Shown one piece after another: positions 24,103 to 35,300 of a DNA stretch of 64,000 nt (its first letter is position 1; every line of letters starts with the position of its first letter). Source of the stretch: Candidatus Pantoea persica (GTDB taxonomy: Bacteria > Pseudomonadota > Gammaproteobacteria > Enterobacterales > Enterobacteriaceae); contig NZ_SMDS01000017.1 in the NCBI RefSeq assembly GCF_013753875.1, positions 124,001 through 188,000 on the forward strand, given 5' to 3'. A program made the position numbers and the translations under genes. The notes under the pieces are model-generated. The model was not told where the DNA came from. It saw only the letters and a list, made by a program, of their open reading frames with translations, and did not search any database.

Positions 24103-24480
24103 ATGAGTGAATCGACCCGGATCGCTATTCAGGTACAAAGTGTCTACATTGCCTCTCAGTCCTCGCCAGAGGAAGAGCGCTACGTTTTTGCCTATACTAT
24201 TACCATCCGCAATCTGGGCCGTAACGCGGTGCAGCTGACCGGCCGCTACTGGCTGATCACCAACGGCAACGGCCGGGAAACCGAAGTTCAGGGCGAAGGC
24301 GTAGTAGGCGAGAAGCCGGTGATCGCGCCAGGCAGCGAGTTCCAGTACACCAGCGGCGCGGTAATCGAAACGCCGATGGGTACCATGCAGGGACACTACG
24401 TGATGCAGGATGAGGAGGGCGAAACCTTCCATGTCGATATACCTGTCTTCCGCCTCGCGCTGGAAACCCATGTTCATTAA
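24103..24480 (+). CDS. apaG: ApaG protein (Co2+/Mg2+ efflux-associated)
   Basis: ApaG is a small single-domain fibronectin-III-like protein (125 residues, same as E. coli) encoded with rsmA and apaH. Its biochemical role is not settled, and the annotated link to Co2+/Mg2+ homeostasis rests on mutant phenotypes in Salmonella. Family landmarks are [18 protein letters not shown] and [19 protein letters not shown]. It starts 3 nt after rsmA. A strong terminator hairpin follows. It appears intact. Confidence 0.96.
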   Translation: MSESTRIAIQVQSVYIASQSSPEEERYVFAYTITIRNLGRNAVQLTGRYWLITNGNGRETEVQGEGVVGEKPVIAPGSEFQYTSGAVIETPMGTMQGHYVMQDEEGETFHVDIPVFRLALETHVH

Positions 24481-24491
24481 TGACGTGATTT

Positions 24492-24523
24492 CTCGCCCGG
24501 CTCTGCCGGGCGAGGCTTTTTAT
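24492..24523 (+). terminator. Hairpin terminator between apaG and apaH
   Basis: A perfect 10-bp stem, CTCGCCCGGC (24492-24501) and GCCGGGCGAG (24505-24514), with a TCT loop is followed by GCTTTTTATT. It lies 11 nt after apaG and 16 nt before apaH. It should reduce readthrough into apaH. Confidence 0.8.
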
Positions 24524-24538
24524 TGTGGATGATTTTCT

Positions 24539-25393
24539 ATGAGCACCTATCTGATTGGCGATATTCACGGCTGTTATGATGAACTGCGCGCGCTGCTGAA
24601 GCAGGTCGACTTTTCGCCGCAGCAAGATACGCTGTGGCTGACCGGCGACCTGGTGGCGCGCGGGCCGGGCTCGTTTGAGGTACTGCGCTACCTGAAGTCG
24701 CTCGGTGACTGCATACGTATGGTGCTGGGCAATCACGATCTCCACCTGCTGGCAGTGTTTGCTGGCATCAGCCGCAATAAACCGAAAGATCGCCTGACGC
24801 CGCTGCTGGAAGCGGAGGATGCTGACGAACTGATCAACTGGCTGCGTCGTCAGCCGCTGCTGCAGGTAGACGAAGAGAAGAAGCTGGTGATGGCGCACGC
24901 CGGGGTTACGCCGCAGTGGGATCTGGAAACGGCCCGCGCCTGCGCGCGTGAGCTAGAGGCGGTGCTCTCCAGCGACAGCTATCCGCTGTATCTCGACGCC
25001 ATGTATGGCGACATGCCGAACAACTGGACGCCCGAGCTGAGCGGCCTGGCGCGCCTGCGCTTCAGCGCCAACGCCCTGACGCGCATGCGCTTCTGCTTTC
25101 CTAACGGCCAGCTCGATATGATTTGCAAAAAGGCGCCGGATGCCGCACCGCCGCCACTGAAGCCCTGGTTCGCCATTCCCGGCAAGCTGCCCGCCGACTA
25201 CACCCAGGTGTTCGGCCACTGGGCTTCGCTGGAGGGCAAAGGCACGCCGCCCGGCGTGATCGGGCTGGACACCGGCTGCTGCTGGGGCGGCACGCTGACG
25301 CTGCTGCACTGGGAGAGCCAGCGTTACTATACGCAGGCCTCGAATCGCCAGCAATCGGCCACCGACATCGTCCCGCCGCAGCACTCCGCCTGA
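24539..25393 (+). CDS. apaH: Bis(5'-nucleosyl)-tetraphosphatase, symmetrical
   Basis: ApaH hydrolyses Ap4A to two ADP and removes Np4 RNA caps. The 284-residue product (E. coli 280) has the PPP metallophosphoesterase motifs [27 protein letters not shown] and MAHAGV in order, supplying the two metal-binding centres. It is the last gene of the lptD cluster, set apart by the hairpin at 24492-24523. A CTAG-type silent change (GAG CTA GAG) occurs. It appears intact. Confidence 0.96.
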   Translation: MSTYLIGDIHGCYDELRALLKQVDFSPQQDTLWLTGDLVARGPGSFEVLRYLKSLGDCIRMVLGNHDLHLLAVFAGISRNKPKDRLTPLLEAEDADELINWLRRQPLLQVDEEKKLVMAHAGVTPQWDLETARACARELEAVLSSDSYPLYLDAMYGDMPNNWTPELSGLARLRFSANALTRMRFCFPNGQLDMICKKAPDAAPPPLKPWFAIPGKLPADYTQVFGHWASLEGKGTPPGVIGLDTGCCWGGTLTLLHWESQRYYTQASNRQQSATDIVPPQHSA

Positions 25394-25456
25394 GCGCATT
25401 TCGGCCGGGCTGGCCGAAAGATCGCCTTATCGTCAGATCGCCGTTATCGCGTCTAT

Positions 25457-25493
25457 AAACAAACGCCTTGTCGATGGACAAGGCGTTTGTTTT
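25457..25493. terminator. Bidirectional terminator between apaH and folA
   Basis: An inverted repeat AAACAAACGCCTTGTC / GACAAGGCGTTTGTTT with a 4-nt loop, A-rich before and T-rich after, lies between the convergent ends of apaH and folA, and can terminate both. Confidence 0.85.
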
Positions 25494-25501
25494 GCGCGCC
25501 C

Positions 25502-25981
25502 TTAGCGGCGATCGAGGATTTCGAAGCAGTAGCTGTGGGAGTTCTGCTCGTCCACATCGTGGAATTCGCTAAAGGTTGATTGCCACTCATCCGGCTCGTA
25601 GTCCGGGAACTGGATATCCCCTTCGACTTCCGCGTCGATATGGGTGAGATAGAGACGGTCGGCGCGGTTAAGCATCTGTTCGTAGATGCGCCCGCCGCCA
25701 ATCACCATAATTTCCGGCACGTCGCCGGCCGCCTGAATCGCCTCATCCAGCGAGGAGACCCAGGTCACGCCCTCTGCCGTGCCAGGCTGGCGGCTGACCA
25801 CAATATTGAGCCGTCCCGGCAGCGGTCGGCCGATCGATTCAAAGGTCAGTCGACCCATAATGACCGGCTTGTTAAGGGTGTTACGTTTAAACCACGCCAA
25901 ATCTGCAGGCAGGTTCCACGGCATGGCACCTTCCATACCAATGACGCGATCTGCTGCCAATGCCGCGATCAGACTAATCAT
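25502..25981 (-). CDS. folA: Dihydrofolate reductase
   Basis: FolA reduces dihydrofolate with NADPH. The start is ATG 25981 ([17 protein letters not shown]), giving 159 residues as in E. coli; 12 further upstream codons are open but not homologous. Active-site elements [14 protein letters not shown] (with Asp27), GRPLPGR and [10 protein letters not shown] are present. Around residue 45 the sequence is GRLTFESIG, where E. coli has His and Trp. These may be lineage differences. It appears intact. Confidence 0.96.
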   Translation of the reverse strand: MISLIAALAADRVIGMEGAMPWNLPADLAWFKRNTLNKPVIMGRLTFESIGRPLPGRLNIVVSRQPGTAEGVTWVSSLDEAIQAAGDVPEIMVIGGGRIYEQMLNRADRLYLTHIDAEVEGDIQFPDYEPDEWQSTFSEFHDVDEQNSHSYCFEILDRR

Positions 25982-26213
25982 GTTAAAAGACTCACCAATA
26001 AAAATTGGCGTCATCATACGTAAAGGCGAAACTTTCGTCGATAGCGAGACGAGTGTTATTACGTAAAGCTTTTTTGCTACCGTCAGTTCTTGTACAGAGT
26101 TTTACACCGTCTTTTTTGCGTGCGGTACCGCAAAAGCCGCCAGATAAAATCGGTTACCCGGCACAAGGGAAAGAATGGAGGCTGACGCCCTTTCAACCTG
26201 TAAGGATCGTTGA

Positions 26214-26590
26214 GTGAATCACTATCTGTCCGTTTTAAAGCAGTACGCGGTGTTTAGCGGCCGCTGCCGTCGCAAAAACTTCTGGCTTTTTCTGCTGTTC
26301 AGCACGCTAATCTCGCTGGCGTGCAGCGCGATAGACGAGCTGCTCGCGAGCTGCGTATTTTCCGCAAGCAGGGCTTGCTCTCTTTTCTTTACTCCGTCGC
26401 GGTGCTGCTGCCCTCTCTTGGCGTCGGCGTGCGTCGCCTGCACGATTTGGACCGCTCCGGCTGGTGGCTGCTGATGATGCTGATCCCGCTGGTGGGCAAA
26501 CTGCTGCTGATCTACTTCTGCCTGCGCGGCACGGCTGGCCCGAACCGGTTTGGCCCCGATCCGTTCGATGCCCCCGCCCTGCCCGCCTGA
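26214..26590 (+). pseudogene. DUF805 membrane protein, frameshifted
   Basis: GTG 26214 begins MNHYLSVLKQYAVFSGRCRRKNFWLFLLFSTLIS, the DUF805 N-terminus with its first membrane helix. After AIDELLAS near 26350 the family sequence continues in another frame as RKQGLLSFLYSVAVLLPSLGVGVRRLHDLDRSGWWLLMMLIP and ends GPNRFGPDPFD, the DUF805 C-terminus. One indel therefore splits it. The family's molecular function is unknown. It is not at this locus in E. coli. Confidence 0.85.
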
Positions 26591-26592
26591 AA

Positions 26593-26620
26593 AAAAACGG
26601 CTCCCGAAGGAGCCGTTTTT
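26593..26620. terminator. Bidirectional terminator after DUF805 gene
   Basis: AAAAACGGCTCC / GGAGCCGTTTTT with a CGAA tetraloop lies between the convergent DUF805 and porin remnants. It is a perfect 12-bp inverted repeat. Confidence 0.88.
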
Positions 26621-26634
26621 GATCGCTGCGAGAA

Positions 26635-27774
26635 TCAGAAGTCGTAGCGCAGACACACCAGATTGATGTCGCCCAGGTTGTCGGTGCTGGAGGTAAAGAC
26701 GTGTTCATAGTCGACGCGGAAGCCATAGTCGAGGAACAGCGTTATGCCTAGGCCGTTGTCGATGCGCTGGTAGTTACGGCCGGTAACATACTCCAGACGG
26801 GCGCCCATGACGTAGGGCTGCACCGCTTTCAGGCCGTACTGTTTCTCACCGAGATCTTGTAGCCCGCGAAGTATTCCAGGCCCCACACGTCGTCGGCGAA
26901 GTAGTCGTTGACGTTGCTGCGCTTGGTCAGCAGGAAATTCTGGTACCAGCCGCCGGCGGCGGAGAGGGTCCAGTTGCCCGGCTTCCAGCTTAACGCGGTG
27001 CCGTAGATGTTCTGGTTGTAGTCGCCGCTTTCGTCGTTGCCCGGATTACGCATGGTAGCGCGGGTATAGTTCCACGCGGTGCCCCAGGTCAGATCGTCGG
27101 TGATATGGTACCACGCCCAGCGAGCCGCCGCCTTTGCGCTTGTAGCGCAGGCCGTTGCCCGGTAGATATTCGTTGTCGCTGAACAGGTAAGAGGCGTACA
27201 GGTCGACCGCGCCGAAGCTATTTTTATACTTCAGCTGCTTGCGCGAGCGGTAGGAGCCGTCATAGTCGCCGTTGATGCCGTTGCCCGGCGCCTGGCCCTT
27301 CATGTCGTAATCCCAGATATCGGTCTTCGCATCCACGACGTCATAAAAGACGCTGTTCTGCTGGCCAAAATAGATCTCGCCCCAAGTTTTACTTTTCAGG
27401 CCGGTATAAAGCTGGCGACGCGAGGTGTCGTTGGCGCCCTCTTTATAGTGATTATCCCAGTCGAATACCGCAGGAATATTGACGCCCACTTCGTAATAGC
27501 TGGCCCAGCTGATATCGTCGAACAGATAACAGTCAGCGGCGAAGCGGAAACGGGTGCCGCCGTCAAAGCCGTTACGCTTGTAGGATTTATCGTTAATGCC
27601 GGTCTGATGCTCGAACTGCGGACGAATGCTGCCGCCAACGGTGAAATTCAGACGGCTCAGCGGATCGCCCGCCTGCGGGTCTTGCTTGAGCAGCATTATC
27701 TTTGCCTGGCTGGCGAAAGGTGCAGCTGCCATTAACACAGCAATAGCGCTCAGTGTAAAAACACGCATTTTCAT
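26635..27774 (-). pseudogene. Outer-membrane porin, broken
   Basis: ATG 27774 begins a signal peptide MKMRVFTLSAIAVLMAAAPFASQA. A beta-strand-rich protein follows (GGSIRPQFEHQTG, GGTRFRFAADCYLFDD, TGLKSKTWGEIYFGQQNS, DGSYRSRKQLKYKNSFG), typical of general enterobacterial porins. The frame breaks near 27110 after YKRKGGGSLGV and resumes as MRNPGNDESGDYNQNIYG. It breaks again near 26860 and resumes with EKQYGLKAVQPYVMGARLEYV. It ends in the expected C-terminal Phe (LVCLRYDF). The exact porin subfamily was not determined. Confidence 0.82.
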
Positions 27775-27971
27775 TTTTATAAATATTCCTGATTGGGCTC
27801 GAAATTTTAAGCGGCGGAATATTACGTTGTGCCGATACGCTTTCGCTTTATAATTTTGTGCGTTTTTTAAAAGAAATGGCGCTGGCAGCATGCTGCGCTA
27901 AGCCAAAATAGAAATCCGCAAAAGTTTAATCGTTTTTAGTTATTTATTATTTAATAATCGATTTATAAAAA

Positions 27972-28000
27972 TAAAAAAACGGCCCCAGATGGCCGTTTTA
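27972..28000 (-). terminator. Terminator downstream of carB
   Basis: On the minus strand ACGGCC-ATCTGG-GGCCGT is followed by a run of seven T, about 14 nt beyond the carB stop. The A/T-rich stretch 27790-27970 between this and the porin start holds only porin upstream sequence, and no gene was seen. Confidence 0.85.
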
Positions 28001-28013
28001 TCGCGTGCGGCAA

Positions 28014-31000
28014 TTAGCCTTTAATCAGCGCATGCACTTCCTGCACGGAAATCACTTTTTCCGTCGGGTCGGCGTTCAGCGACATCGCCGTGGCGAAGCC
28101 GCCGTTCAGCGTGGTATCGTAGTGCACCTTGTACTGCAGCGCGCTGCGGCGGATAACGCGCGAATCCTCAATCGCCTGACGACCGGCGGTGGTGTTGACT
28201 ATGTAGGTGTATTCGCCATTCTTCAGGCGATCCTGAATGTGCGGACGACCTTCATGCACCTTGTTCACCAGACGCGGATTAATGCCCGCTTCGCCCAGCA
28301 CCACGGCGGTGCCGTGGGTGGCGTCCAGCTCAAAGCCGAACTTCAGCAGCTTGGCCGCCAGATCCACAATGCGCTTCTTGTCGCCTTCGCGCACCGAGAG
28401 CAGCACGCGTCCGCTTTTCTTCATGTTGCTCTGCGCGCCCAGCATCGCCTTGGAGAACGCCTCAGCAAAGGTGCGGCCAACGCCCATCACCTCACCGGTA
28501 GAGCGCATTTCCGGGCCGAGAATCGGATCCACGCCCTGGAATTTGTTGAACGGCAGCACCACCTCTTTCACCGAGTAATAGGGCGGAATCACCTCTTCGG
28601 TGACGCCCTGCTCGGCCAGCGTTTTGCCCGCCATCACGCGCGCCGCCACTTTCGCCAGCGGCACCCCGGTGGCTTTAGAGACGAACGGCACGGTACGCGC
28701 GGCACGCGGGTTGACCTCAATCAGGTAAACCTCGTTATCCTTCACCGCGAACTGCACGTTCATCAGGCCGCGCACGTTAAGCTCGAAGGCCAGCTTCTCA
28801 ACCTGCTGACGCATCACGTTCTGAATTGCTTCGCTCAGCGTGTAGGCCGGCAGCGAACAGGCGGAGTCGCCTGAGTGCACGCCTGCCTGCTCGATATGCT
28901 CCATGATGCCGCCGATCAGCACGCGCTCGCCGTCGCAAATCGCGTCAACGTCCACTTCCACCGCGTCATCGAGGAAGCGGTCCAGCAGCACCGGCGCGTC
29001 ATTGGAGACGGAAACCGCGGTCTGGAAGTAACGCTTCAGGTCGATTTCGTCATAGACGATCTCCATCGCGCGGCCACCCAGCACGTAGGAAGGACGCACC
29101 ACCAGCGGATAGCCGATGGCGACCGCCTTCTCTACCGCCTGCTCCAGCGTGGTCACGGTGGCATTGGCGGGCTGCTTCAGGTTCAGGCGATCCACCGCCT
29201 GCTGGAAGCGCTCGCGGTCTTCCGCGCGGTCGATAGCGTCCGGGCTGGTGCCGATAACCGGCACGCCGGCCGCCTCCAGCGCGCGCGCCAGTTTCAGCGG
29301 TGTCTGACCGCCATACTGCACAATCACGCCCTTCGGCTGCTCGATGCGCACGATCTCCAGCACGTCTTCCAGCGTTACCGGCTCGAAGTAGAGACGGTCG
29401 GAGGTATCGTAATCGGTGGAGACGGTCTCCGGGTTGCAGTTCACCATAATGGTTTCGTAACCGTCTTCGCGCAGCGCCAGCGCGGCATGTACGCAGCAGT
29501 AGTCGAACTCGATACCCTGGCCGATACGGTTGGGACCGCCGCCCAGCACCATGATCTTGTCGCGATCCTGCTTCTGGTTCGATTCGCACTCCTCCTCATA
29601 GGTGGAGTACATATAGGCGGTATCGGTGGCGAACTCCGCGGCACAGGTGTCGACGCGCTTGTAGACCGGATGCAGGTCGTACTGCTGACGCAGCTTGCAG
29701 ATCTCGTCTCCCGCGACGCCCGCCAGCGTCGCCAGACGCGCATCGGCGAAGCCTTTGCGCTTCAGGATACGCAGGAACGGCTGGCTCAGGCCGTTGACGC
29801 CTTCGCGCGCCACCTGCTCTTCCAGACGCACCAGCTCTTCGATCTGTACCAGGAACCAGCGGTCGATATTGGTGAGGTTGAACACGCTGTCGACCGACAT
29901 GCCCGCGCGGAACGCGTCAGCGATGTACCAGATACGCTCGGCGCCGGCGTCTTTCAGCTCGCGGCGGATGCGGGTCAGCGCGTCGGCGTCGTCAAGATGC
30001 ACTTTCGGATCGAGGCCGGTGGCGCCGACTTCCAGCCCGCGCAGCGCTTTCTGCATCGACTCCTGGAAGGTGCGGCCAATCGCCATCACTTCGCCCACCG
30101 ATTTCATCTGCGTGGTCAGACGATCGTTGGCGCCGGCGAACTTCTCGAAGTTGAAGCGCGGGATCTTGGTAACGACGTAGTCGATAGAGGGTTCGAACGA
30201 CGCCGGGGTCAGGCCGCCGGTGATGTCGTTCATCAGCTCGTCAAGGGTGAAGCCGACCGCCAGCTTGGCCGCCACTTTGGCGATCGGGAAGCCGGTGGCT
30301 TTAGAGGCGAGCGCCGAGGAGCGCGACACGCGCGGGTTCATCTCAATCACGATCAGGCGGCCATCTTTCGGGTTCACCGAGAACTGCACGTTAGAGCCGC
30401 CGGTTTCCACGCCGATTTCACGCAGTACCGCCAGCGAGGCGTTACGCATGATTTGATACTCTTTGTCGGTCAGGGTCTGCGCCGGCGCCACGGTGATGGA
30501 GTCGCCGGTGTGAATGCCCATGGCGTCGAAGTTTTCGATTGAGCAGACGATGATGCAGTTGTCGTTCTTGTCGCGCACCACCTCCATCTCATACTCTTTC
30601 CAGCCAATCAGCGACTCGTCGATCAGCAGCTCGTTGGTGGGCGAGAGATCGAGGCCGCGCTCGCAAATCTCTTCAAACTCTTCGCGGTTGTAGGCGATGC
30701 CGCCGCCGGTGCCGCCCATGGTGAACGAGGGGCGGATGATGCAGGGGAAGCCAACATCTTCAGCCACCGCCAGCGCTTCTTCCATGGTATGAGCGATGCC
30801 GGAACGTGCCGTATCCAGACCGATACTTTTCATCGCCACGTCGAAACGACGGCGATCCTCTGCTTTATCGATCGCATCAGCCGTGGCGCCAATCATAGTG
30901 ACGCCGAACTCTTCCAGCACGCCCTGACGCTCCAGCTCCAGCGCGCAGTTCAGCGCCGTCTGGCCGCCCATGGTCGGCAGCATCGCGTCCGGGCGCTCTT

Positions 31001-31238
31001 TTTCGATGATTTTGCGCACCACTTCCCAGTGGATCGGCTCGATGTAGGTAGCGTCGGCCATTTCCGGGTCGGTCATAATGGTGGCCGGGTTCGAGTTCAG
31101 CAGAACAACGCGGTAACCCTCTTCGCGCAGCGCCTTACACGCCTGCGCGCCTGAGTAGTCGAACTCACAGGCCTGGCCGATAACGATCGGGCCTGCGCCA
31201 AGGATCAGGATGGATTTTATGTCGGTACGTTTTGGCAT
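28014..31238 (-). CDS. carB: Carbamoyl-phosphate synthase large subunit
   Basis: CarB makes carbamoyl phosphate from bicarbonate, two ATP and ammonia channelled from CarA, feeding arginine and pyrimidine synthesis. The 1074-residue product (E. coli 1073) has the two homologous ATP-grasp halves ([21 protein letters not shown]..., and the second starting [20 protein letters not shown]). The allosteric MGS-like domain follows, ending [13 protein letters not shown]. The stop is TAA at 28014-28016. It lies 13 nt after carA in an operon. No lesion was seen over 3.2 kb. Confidence 0.97.
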   Translation of the reverse strand: MPKRTDIKSILILGAGPIVIGQACEFDYSGAQACKALREEGYRVVLLNSNPATIMTDPEMADATYIEPIHWEVVRKIIEKERPDAMLPTMGGQTALNCALELERQGVLEEFGVTMIGATADAIDKAEDRRRFDVAMKSIGLDTARSGIAHTMEEALAVAEDVGFPCIIRPSFTMGGTGGGIAYNREEFEEICERGLDLSPTNELLIDESLIGWKEYEMEVVRDKNDNCIIVCSIENFDAMGIHTGDSITVAPAQTLTDKEYQIMRNASLAVLREIGVETGGSNVQFSVNPKDGRLIVIEMNPRVSRSSALASKATGFPIAKVAAKLAVGFTLDELMNDITGGLTPASFEPSIDYVVTKIPRFNFEKFAGANDRLTTQMKSVGEVMAIGRTFQESMQKALRGLEVGATGLDPKVHLDDADALTRIRRELKDAGAERIWYIADAFRAGMSVDSVFNLTNIDRWFLVQIEELVRLEEQVAREGVNGLSQPFLRILKRKGFADARLATLAGVAGDEICKLRQQYDLHPVYKRVDTCAAEFATDTAYMYSTYEEECESNQKQDRDKIMVLGGGPNRIGQGIEFDYCCVHAALALREDGYETIMVNCNPETVSTDYDTSDRLYFEPVTLEDVLEIVRIEQPKGVIVQYGGQTPLKLARALEAAGVPVIGTSPDAIDRAEDRERFQQAVDRLNLKQPANATVTTLEQAVEKAVAIGYPLVVRPSYVLGGRAMEIVYDEIDLKRYFQTAVSVSNDAPVLLDRFLDDAVEVDVDAICDGERVLIGGIMEHIEQAGVHSGDSACSLPAYTLSEAIQNVMRQQVEKLAFELNVRGLMNVQFAVKDNEVYLIEVNPRAARTVPFVSKATGVPLAKVAARVMAGKTLAEQGVTEEVIPPYYSVKEVVLPFNKFQGVDPILGPEMRSTGEVMGVGRTFAEAFSKAMLGAQSNMKKSGRVLLSVREGDKKRIVDLAAKLLKFGFELDATHGTAVVLGEAGINPRLVNKVHEGRPHIQDRLKNGEYTYIVNTTAGRQAIEDSRVIRRSALQYKVHYDTTLNGGFATAMSLNADPTEKVISVQEVHALIKG

Positions 31239-31251
31239 GTTAGGCTCCTGA

Positions 31252-32400
31252 TTACTTAGCTTGCGAACGGTAGGCGTCGATTAATTCGATAAAGTGGTCG
31301 AACAGCGGCGCGGCATCGTGCGGGCCAGGGCTCGCTTCCGGATGTCCCTGGAAGCTGAAGGCTGGCTTGTCGGTGCGGTGAATCCCCTGCACCGTTTTGT
31401 CAAACAGTGACACGTGCGTCACGCGCAGGTTCGCAGGCAGATTCGCGTCGTCCACGGCGAAACCGTGGTTTTGCGCGGTGATCATCACGCGGTTGTTATC
31501 GAGATCCTGCACCGGGTGGTTGCCGCCGTGATGGCCCAGCTTCATTTTTATCGTTTTGGCACCGCTCGCCAGCGCCAGCAGCTGATGGCCGAGGCAGATG
31601 CCGAACACCGGAATATCGGTCTCGAGGAAAGTTTTAATCGCGCTGATGGCGTAGTCGCACGGCTCCGGGTCGCCCGGACCGTTGGAGAGGAAGATGCCGT
31701 CCGGATTAAGTTTCAGCACCTCGTCCGCAGGCGTCTGCGCCGGCACCACCGTCAGGCGGCAGCCGCAATCCACCAGCATGCGGAAAATGTTGTATTTCAC
31801 GCCGTAGTCGTAAGCCACCACATGGTAGGGCAGCGCTTCGGCGCTCTGCTGCTCCGGCAGACCGTCGTTCAGCGTCCAGGAGACCTGCTGCCAGCTGTAG
31901 GTTTCGGTGGTGCTTACTTCTTTCGCCAGATCCATCCCTTTCAGGCCGGGGAACGCCTGCGCTCTCTGCAGCGCCAGTGCCGCATCCGGGTTATCGCCCG
32001 CGATGATGCAGCCATTCAGCGCCCCTTTCTCACGCAACAGACGCGTCAGCTTGCGCGTGTCGATATCGGCGATGCCCACTACGTTGTTGCGCTGCAGGTA
32101 GGCCGAAAGGCTCTCCTCGCTGCGAAAGTTGCTGGCAATCAGCGGCAGGTCGCGGATAACTAGGCCTTGTGCGTGAATTTGGTTGGATTCTGCGTCGGCG
32201 GCGTTGGCGCCAACATTGCCGATATGGGGATAAGTGAGGGTAACGATCTGGCGGGAATAGGAGGGATCAGTGAGGATTTCTTGATAACCGGTCATTGACG
32301 TATTGAAAACGACCTCCCCCACTGCCGATCCCGCTGCCCCGATGGCCCGACCGTGGAATTGGGTTCCGTCTTCCAGAACCAAGAGCGCTGCCTTAATCAA
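31252..32400 (-). CDS. carA: Carbamoyl-phosphate synthase small (glutaminase) subunit
   Basis: CarA hydrolyses glutamine and passes ammonia to CarB. I place the start at TTG 32400 (then [17 protein letters not shown]), preceded by GGGGGAT. This gives 382 residues, identical to the E. coli length, where carA also uses UUG. The longer ATG frame upstream is not homologous. The class I amidotransferase nucleophile motif [15 protein letters not shown] and the catalytic [10 protein letters not shown] are present. Transcription is probably controlled by ArgR and RutR sites upstream. It appears intact. Confidence 0.96.
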   Translation of the reverse strand: MIKAALLVLEDGTQFHGRAIGAAGSAVGEVVFNTSMTGYQEILTDPSYSRQIVTLTYPHIGNVGANAADAESNQIHAQGLVIRDLPLIASNFRSEESLSAYLQRNNVVGIADIDTRKLTRLLREKGALNGCIIAGDNPDAALALQRAQAFPGLKGMDLAKEVSTTETYSWQQVSWTLNDGLPEQQSAEALPYHVVAYDYGVKYNIFRMLVDCGCRLTVVPAQTPADEVLKLNPDGIFLSNGPGDPEPCDYAISAIKTFLETDIPVFGICLGHQLLALASGAKTIKMKLGHHGGNHPVQDLDNNRVMITAQNHGFAVDDANLPANLRVTHVSLFDKTVQGIHRTDKPAFSFQGHPEASPGPHDAAPLFDHFIELIDAYRSQAK

Positions 32401-32430
32401 AACATCCCCCAAGGAATAAAAAGTCATAAT

Positions 32431-32448
32431 ATTTGCATATTAATTCAA
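32431..32448 (-). promoter_or_regulatory. ARG box upstream of carA
   Basis: On the minus strand TTGAATTAATATGCAAAT matches the 18-bp ArgR operator half (TNTGAATWWWWATTCANW type) and is the same sequence found at the E. coli carAB P2 promoter. The adjacent second box expected toward the gene is degenerate here. It places the operon under arginine repression. Confidence 0.75.
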
Positions 32449-32675
32449 GTTTTAGCCCTGGATCAAGGTAAAAATCGCCTGACTGGTCGATTTTTTGCAA
32501 ATTGCGCGCAATCTAATGATCGCCCTGAGGCTTGTCTACCCTGGGAGGCTATTTTTTTGCTTATTTCGGAGTGCTGGAGGTTAAAAAGAGAGTTAAGCCG
32601 TGAAAAAGCGTAATTTAGTCGCGAATCAATCGGTTGCCTGCGCCAAAAAAGATAAAACCGACCCTCTGTGATCGT

Positions 32676-32697
32676 TTTTTGACCATTTGGTCAAAAA
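32676..32697. promoter_or_regulatory. RutR operator in the carAB control region
   Basis: TTTTTGACCA-TT-TGGTCAAAAA is a perfect 10-bp inverted repeat containing the published RutR consensus TTGACCA-N2-TGGTCAA. It lies about 280 bp upstream of carA, in the far-upstream P1 control region. In E. coli RutR, whose ligand is uracil, regulates carAB from such a site. The rest of 32449-32864 is A/T-rich regulatory DNA with no gene seen. Confidence 0.8.
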
Positions 32698-32783
32698 TGG
32701 TCTTTCTACGCTCAAAAAAAAACAACAAAATACTAAATTAACCAATTTTTAGTCAAAAAATAAATCCCAACCCTTATCTGTAA

Positions 32784-32814
32784 ACAAAATAAAGGGCGAT
32801 AATCTTATCGCCCC
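32784..32814 (-). terminator. Terminator downstream of dapB
   Basis: On the minus strand GGGCGATA-AGAT-TATCGCCC is followed by TTTATTTTG. It lies about 50 nt after the dapB stop. Confidence 0.82.
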
Positions 32815-32864
32815 ATGCCAATCAATAACTTAATGATTGAAACAACCACGATGGTTCACAACAC

Positions 32865-33686
<822 letters not shown>

Positions 33687-33843
33687 TCATTCCTGATACA
33701 AAACTATGCATACAAAGCGATCTCAGGTTAACGGTCAGTTAACGGTCTCTCCACTCAAAATGCGGAATAATTAGAATTTCAGGGTAGCGCCTGCGGATTA
33801 TCAGTAAAAGCAATTCCAGCAGTCGGAACAGCGCGCGTCGCCC

Positions 33844-33868
33844 ATAAAAAGGCCGAACAAGTCGGCTT
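33844..33868 (-). terminator. Terminator downstream of ispH
   Basis: On the minus strand GCCGA-CTTGT-TCGGC followed by CTTTTTAT lies about 25 nt beyond the ispH stop. Confidence 0.75.
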
Positions 33869-33895
33869 GATAAAGCGAGAGCGTCAGTCAGCAGC

Positions 33896-34849
33896 TTACT
33901 GCACATTGCGCACGTCGACGCGAAGCTCTTTAGGCACTTCAAACACGATGTTCTCTTCGCGCCCGATCAGTTCGATCGCCGCTTCGCCGCCCAGCTCGCG
34001 CAGACGCTGGATCACCTGCTGCACCAGAATATCGGGCGCGGATGCGCCCGCGGTGACGCCGATGCACTCGACGCCTTTCACCCACTCTTCCTGGATGTCG
34101 TCTGCAGAGTCGATCAGCTTCGCCAGCTTGCCGGCGCGCTGCGCCAGCTCCGCCAGCCGGTTGGAGTTAGAGGAGTTCTTCGAGCCGACCACCAGCACTA
34201 CCTCTGCGTCACGCGCCAGCACACGCACCGCTTCCTGACGGTTGGTGGTGGCGTAGCAGATGTCATCCTTGCGCGGGCCGATAATCGCCGGGAAACGGGT
34301 GCGCAGCGCATCGATAACGTCCGAGGTATCGTCCACCGACAGCGTGGTCTGGGTCATAAAGCAGAGGTTGCTCTCGTCTTTGACCTGCAGTTTGAACACA
34401 TCTTCCGGCGATTCAGCCAGATACATGCCGCCGTTGGGGTTGCTGTACTGCCCCATCGTGCCTTCCACTTCCGGATGGCCGGCGTGGCCGATAAGAATCA
34501 CTTCCACGCCTTTGCGGCTGGCGCGCGCCACTTCCATATGCACTTTGGTCACCAGCGGGCAAGTGGCGTCGAACAGAATCGTCAGGTTGCGTGCTTTCGC
34601 CTCGGCGCGCACCGCCTGTGACACGCCGTGCGCGGAGAAAATCAGGATGGCGTCATCCGGCACTTCGCCAATCTCTTCGATAAAGATGGCTCCGCGCTCG
34701 CGCAGGCTGTTCACCACATAGCTATTATGCACAACTTCGTGACGGACGTAGATAGGCACGCCGTACATCTCCAGCGCGCGCTCCACGATGCTGATGGCGC
34801 GATCGACGCCGGCGCAGAAGCCGCGCGGGTTAGCCAGCAGGATTTGCAT
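33896..34849 (-). CDS. ispH: 4-hydroxy-3-methylbut-2-enyl diphosphate reductase
   Basis: IspH is the last enzyme of the MEP isoprenoid pathway, an Fe-S enzyme yielding IPP and DMAPP. The start is ATG 34849 ([14 protein letters not shown]), giving 317 residues (E. coli 316). The three cluster cysteines are visible at residue 12 (RGFCAG), in [10 protein letters not shown], and in [11 protein letters not shown]. The active-site EGTMGQ is also present. The start overlaps the end of fkpB by 20 nt. It is the last gene of the ribF-ileS-lspA-fkpB-ispH cluster. It appears intact. Confidence 0.96.
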   Translation of the reverse strand: MQILLANPRGFCAGVDRAISIVERALEMYGVPIYVRHEVVHNSYVVNSLRERGAIFIEEIGEVPDDAILIFSAHGVSQAVRAEAKARNLTILFDATCPLVTKVHMEVARASRKGVEVILIGHAGHPEVEGTMGQYSNPNGGMYLAESPEDVFKLQVKDESNLCFMTQTTLSVDDTSDVIDALRTRFPAIIGPRKDDICYATTNRQEAVRVLARDAEVVLVVGSKNSSNSNRLAELAQRAGKLAKLIDSADDIQEEWVKGVECIGVTAGASAPDILVQQVIQRLRELGGEAAIELIGREENIVFEVPKELRVDVRNVQ

Positions 34850-35300
34850 AGTTTGCCTCCAGTACTGGATTAACCTCCAGCACGTCAATGTCGAAATGAA
34901 CCTGATGACCGGCCAGCGGATGGTTGAAATCCACCGTAATGGAGTCGCCGGAGATATCGCGGATCACGCCGGGCATTTCGCTGCCGCCCATGCCGGTAAA
35001 CAGCATGATAGCACCGATCTCCGGCTCGCCCGCATCGATAAAGTCGCGGCGCGAGAAGTACTGGATCAGATCGGGGCTGACCGCGCCGAACGCTGCTTCC
35101 GGCGGCAGGGTAAAGGCGTGCTTGTCGCCCGCCTTTAGCCCCAGCAGCGCCTGCTCCAGCGCGTCGGAGAGGCTGCCGTCGCCCAGCCGGAACAGCGCCG
35201 GCTTGCCAGAGGCGGAGGTGGACTCCGCGACGGAGCCATCTTCGAGCTTCAGCGTAAAATGCACCAGCACCGCGCTGTCGCGCTCTACAGAGACTGTCAT
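34830..35300 (-). CDS. fkpB: FKBP-type peptidyl-prolyl isomerase FkpB (SlpA)
   Basis: FkpB is a short FKBP with an inserted flap, a cytosolic prolyl isomerase and chaperone. The product has 156 residues against 149 in E. coli. The fold landmarks [47 protein letters not shown] and [19 protein letters not shown] are all present. After the usual LEA end the frame runs seven more residues into the ispH start. It overlaps lspA by 4 nt. It appears functional. Confidence 0.95.
   Translation of the reverse strand: MTVSVERDSAVLVHFTLKLEDGSVAESTSASGKPALFRLGDGSLSDALEQALLGLKAGDKHAFTLPPEAAFGAVSPDLIQYFSRRDFIDAGEPEIGAIMLFTGMGGSEMPGVIRDISGDSITVDFNHPLAGHQVHFDIDVLEVNPVLEANYANPAG

Noticed and set aside
28875-30542. 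A 555-codon open frame antisense to carB (and similar antisense frames of 366 codons in leuA, 498 in ileS, 316 in thrC)
   Set aside because: These are mirror frames of strongly conserved, full-length genes in GC-rich sequence. Their His/Arg/Gln-rich composition is an artefact of the complementary strand, and they lack ribosome-binding sites and known homology.
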